Shown here one piece after another: positions 62,401 to 64,000 of a stretch of 64,000 bases of DNA. The stretch's first letter is position 1; each line of letters begins with the position of its first letter. The position numbers were made by a program, and so were the translations under genes. Below the pieces are notes generated by a model. It saw nothing but the letters and a program-made list of their open reading frames with translations. It was not told where the DNA came from and searched no databases. The stretch comes from Spirochaetales bacterium (GTDB lineage Bacteria > Spirochaetota > Leptospiria > Leptospirales > Leptonemataceae): the NCBI GenBank assembly GCA_024233935.1, contig JACKOY010000011.1, positions 1 to 64,000 on the forward strand, in the 5' to 3' direction.

Positions 62401-64000
62401 CTTTCGTCCGGAATCGTTATCTGCTCCCGGGCCGAAAGAAAATGGAACACGAGCTGAAAAAGGTGCTCCTCCCGATCGGGTTCCGCCGTCCCGGCCAGCA
62501 GCATGCGGCCTATCTCCAGATGTTGCGCGTCAATGTCTTCCCGGGCCAGCTGTTCCAGGGTCACACTTTGAAAGGCGCGATCGGCAAAACGAAACTGCAG
62601 GGGGCTCTTTCCTGTCAGCAAGCCCTTGAGCAACTCGGCGTTGTCGGTCAAAAACAACAGTCCCGAGTCCCCGAACGCATGGATGAGTTTTGCGGCACTC
62701 AAACGCGCCAGAGCGCCGGCCAGGGCGACGGGGTCGAAGCCAGCGGCAAGCGCGAGGGAACGTGCATCAAACTCGAAGCCCAGAAGCGCCGCACAGGTCA
62801 GAACCTCCCTGTCCGGCGCGTCAAACGAGGCAATGGCGCGGCGCACGTGCGCCGGGAGTCCTACCGGCAGGTCCGGCGATCGGACTTTATCAAAGCGCCA
62901 CTGCAAATGGCGTGTGATACCGCGGCCCAAAAGCGTCGCCCTTTCGAGCTCTTCCAGCATCAGAGTCAACTGGAGCGCGTTTCCGTCGGCACGTTCGTTC
63001 AGCCAGAGAACGAGTTCCTCCGATTCTGAAGCGGAGTAAGCGAAGCGTTGCTGCACGTACTTTCGCAGCACATCTTCTGGAACAGGGAGCGCTTCAATAG
63101 AGAGAACATTCTGGTTCGCACGATCTTGCAGGGGCAGGACGACGTCTCCATCGGAACCCTCCTCGCAGAGTATTACTGCCACACCGCTCAAGAGTGGTTC
63201 CAGCAAGATGTCATCGAGCAGTCGGCGAGTGGATTCATCCAGGCGGCTGATGTCTTCAAAAACGAGCACGATCGGTCTGCGACCTTCCGCCAGTGCCCGG
63301 AATAAGAGTCGAACGACCTCAACGAATCGATTTGCCCGCTCGCGCGGAGGAAGGGCCGTTTGCAGCGATTGCGGGCCCAACAGCGATTCGAGCTCCGGCA
63401 CCAGGTCAACGGCGACGGAGGCATGCGAACCAAGCAGCTGGCTGACGCGTCGCTTCCAGACCAGTCGCTCGTCGTTGCCGCACGACTGTATGGAATAGAA
63501 TGCCTGCCGTAAAAAATCCAGAAACGGCCCGGCCGGGCCGGCCGATTCATTGCAGGCGGAACGCAGAAAAAGGCCGCGTTGACGGATCACATCCGGCACA
63601 ATGGCGTGGGCGACCGCCAGAGCCCCCTGCCCGGCCCCGGCGCGGACCAGGACGGTCCGGACGGAACCAGTCGCGCAATCGACAATAACCTCGCGCAGGG
63701 CCTGCACAAGATCGGCACGACCGGCCAGGCTCTTCAACTCGACCGGCGCTGGCGTAGTTGCCGACTGCAGAACCAACTGCCCAACCAGCCCTGAATCTTT
63801 GATTTGCTGAAGGCACTGCTGCAAATCAAGGGCGAGATCGCCCGCGTTCCAGTAGCGGTCGGCCGGATGCGGCGCCAGCAGGCGCGCCAGAAGCGTTTCC
63901 AGAGCCGCAGGAACTTCCGGTAGAATGGTCCGCGCCGCCGGCGCTCCCTTCAGCATCGCGGCCAGAAGCTCGACGGGCTCCTTCTGCCTGAAGGGCGCCT
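59442..64000 (-). CDS. Giant signalling protein: kinase end, STAND-like ATPase, GAF and degenerate cyclase domains (5' end outside window)
   Basis: The reading frame is open to the window edge; 1518 residues are visible. The first part (KEPVELLAAM, then LLAPHPADRYWNAGDLALDL) is the end of a Ser/Thr kinase C-lobe. Next is an AAA_16/STAND-like domain whose Walker A reads VRAGAGQGALA, lacking the GK(S/T), while the Walker B style VLVFEDISRLDE remains. About 550 residues of TPR-like helices follow, then a GAF domain (HQACRILADIADRGPMLDRL to VLCVPMAYRGESVGWLYLEN), then a cyclase-like end (IALKAAIHCGDLEWGTFEHD, PGDVVVSEETRRRV). The cyclase metal Asp position reads LALQFCGL, so catalysis is unlikely. 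Confidence 0.85.
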   Translation of the reverse strand, partial: APFRQKEPVELLAAMLKGAPAARTILPEVPAALETLLARLLAPHPADRYWNAGDLALDLQQCLQQIKDSGLVGQLVLQSATTPAPVELKSLAGRADLVQALREVIVDCATGSVRTVLVRAGAGQGALAVAHAIVPDVIRQRGLFLRSACNESAGPAGPFLDFLRQAFYSIQSCGNDERLVWKRRVSQLLGSHASVAVDLVPELESLLGPQSLQTALPPRERANRFVEVVRLLFRALAEGRRPIVLVFEDISRLDESTRRLLDDILLEPLLSGVAVILCEEGSDGDVVLPLQDRANQNVLSIEALPVPEDVLRKYVQQRFAYSASESEELVLWLNERADGNALQLTLMLEELERATLLGRGITRHLQWRFDKVRSPDLPVGLPAHVRRAIASFDAPDREVLTCAALLGFEFDARSLALAAGFDPVALAGALARLSAAKLIHAFGDSGLLFLTDNAELLKGLLTGKSPLQFRFADRAFQSVTLEQLAREDIDAQHLEIGRMLLAGTAEPDREEHLFQLVFHFLSAREQITIPDERVEFARLCLSGARRALDLAAPGMARDYLETGIEFLPDGNWGREHNLTRGLYELACESEELLGNTERARELFRALLGELDDRVERAHACVRRGQALLANNRPDEALRVFRRGLKFVGVRPGRPSLRLALRWHGLRTRIAMRGRAIEATAEGARMKDPRLLAIMRLIHAAIPAASAVDPDWLRLLALIGVRLSLRRGQSRYSALCYGTIALSALDRQEHKSAYELGRLMIRLLDHSPDRYLKGRAQFFFASRISFFSRPYHTSHEHADLARRYASDTGNLPLLARIYHFGIRLRFVQGESLVRIREIIEQQHLAVLRTADRDGIALWRSLRHLVLELENQSDAAPEIPADLSPAARATWFLDRAFAAVLGRRHSEAIAFLEDAVVEKHARASLDEVLFRTLWVLASGDAALENPGRRNRILRQIEIHAAHLASWSASCALNFEHFYHLILAQRARLQGDADEAMVQFRDAGRAARRAGNPGLEALISERFADFLEERGFDELARVQRFQAREAYQAWGAGGRVKVIDGNESAAGGRASVGPVAVEAVPVPDDSADLGAHGQFALHQACRILADIADRGPMLDRLTEYALQHSGARRAYLVMRSAGPRGPDYFLEAEIDLDNGNRTVLQHVSIYDHPVVIPVVIEHVVQTGAPLLARDLAIEGIFVADPVVSRNRPRSVLCVPMAYRGESVGWLYLENNEAAAVFDGDLLPGLEALLSQGAVALARLNELDRIRSERQVLAEKAYRAEERSRDLASRVLPTPAVEGYLVEGQVGRARYREVAYLALQFCGLEGKAGLTEEFVGDLVRLKRSLADIAELHQALWIQTQDGAWAWAAGLDHPSRADPIRICQMALVLRRLSATLPALQVSPFEKVPIALKAAIHCGDLEWGTFEHDRSPLELWGSARGGAEWLLTQAAPGDVVVSEETRRRVQEFFESAPMGVETRRRDLVPHRLLRLNERYATDEEGLLPGAAFERRIRDLSETSYLLRR

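Overview
The window is a GC-rich bacterial chromosome segment, and I place it in the spirochaete order Leptospirales, outside the low-GC genus Leptospira. Support for this: two DUF1564-type proteins, a family otherwise known from Leptospira (2594-3079 and 40045-40554); about a dozen predicted lipoproteins with relaxed spirochaetal lipoboxes; and a tandem pair of small exported proteins of the WAGLQDFTLxNRTG type. The lineage is an inference from protein families. No rRNA or tRNA was found to confirm it.

Layout. 1-3079: 3' end of recB, recD overlapping it, and a DUF1564 protein. 3080-5750: a bidirectional terminator, a thiolase and a tandem universal stress protein, both on the minus strand. 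5960-8395: a three-gene unit (retropepsin-like Zn_protease family protein, RimK, AstE/aspartoacylase-like M14 enzyme) for amino-acid or peptide tagging and trimming. 8493-11527: an MscS channel, a lipoprotein fusing an FGE-sulfatase domain to a glucosaminidase-like domain, and a small Cys-rich protein. 11574-14846: a SulP transporter and a degenerate HD-GYP protein. 14849-18681: a membrane-anchored sigma54 activator facing a -24/-12 promoter with an upstream palindrome and two membrane-protein genes, which looks like a self-contained regulatory module. 18731-24724: a metzincin lipoprotein, a CsgG/LpoB-like lipoprotein, a methyltransferase, a hybrid histidine kinase and a LysM/M23 hydrolase. 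24919-27608: a feo ferrous-iron operon with a good Fur-box match. 27742-34201: lipoproteins, an acyl-CoA dehydrogenase, a CoA-binding protein and an ATM1-type ABC transporter. 34395-35528: near-identical tandem paralogs, each with its own matching promoter. 35583-42832: an aminotransferase, a secreted caspase with three C-terminal repeats, a CaCA exchanger and thiC with a TPP riboswitch. 43057-48186: a 1709-residue exported repeat protein. 48231-51702: a rearranged lipoprotein and membrane-protein locus with a 64-bp perfect direct repeat and a split pseudogene. 51743-55592: glpD, an acyltransferase, a diguanylate cyclase and a fatty-acid desaturase. 55664-56034: ten tandem 37/38-bp repeats. 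56022-64000: a lipoprotein, two membrane proteins and a giant signalling protein running off the window.

How the genes fit together. Much of the window concerns the cell envelope: lipoproteins, peptidoglycan hydrolases, and lipid enzymes (glpD, acyltransferase, desaturase, thiolase and acyl-CoA dehydrogenase). These are interleaved with signal transduction: a sigma54 activator, a hybrid kinase, a GGDEF protein, a degenerate HD-GYP protein and a kinase/STAND/GAF/cyclase-like fusion. Two metabolite-controlled units are visible: Fur with feo, and TPP with thiC. The least explained items are the 37/38-bp array, the giant repeat protein, the sigma54 module and the split-gene locus.
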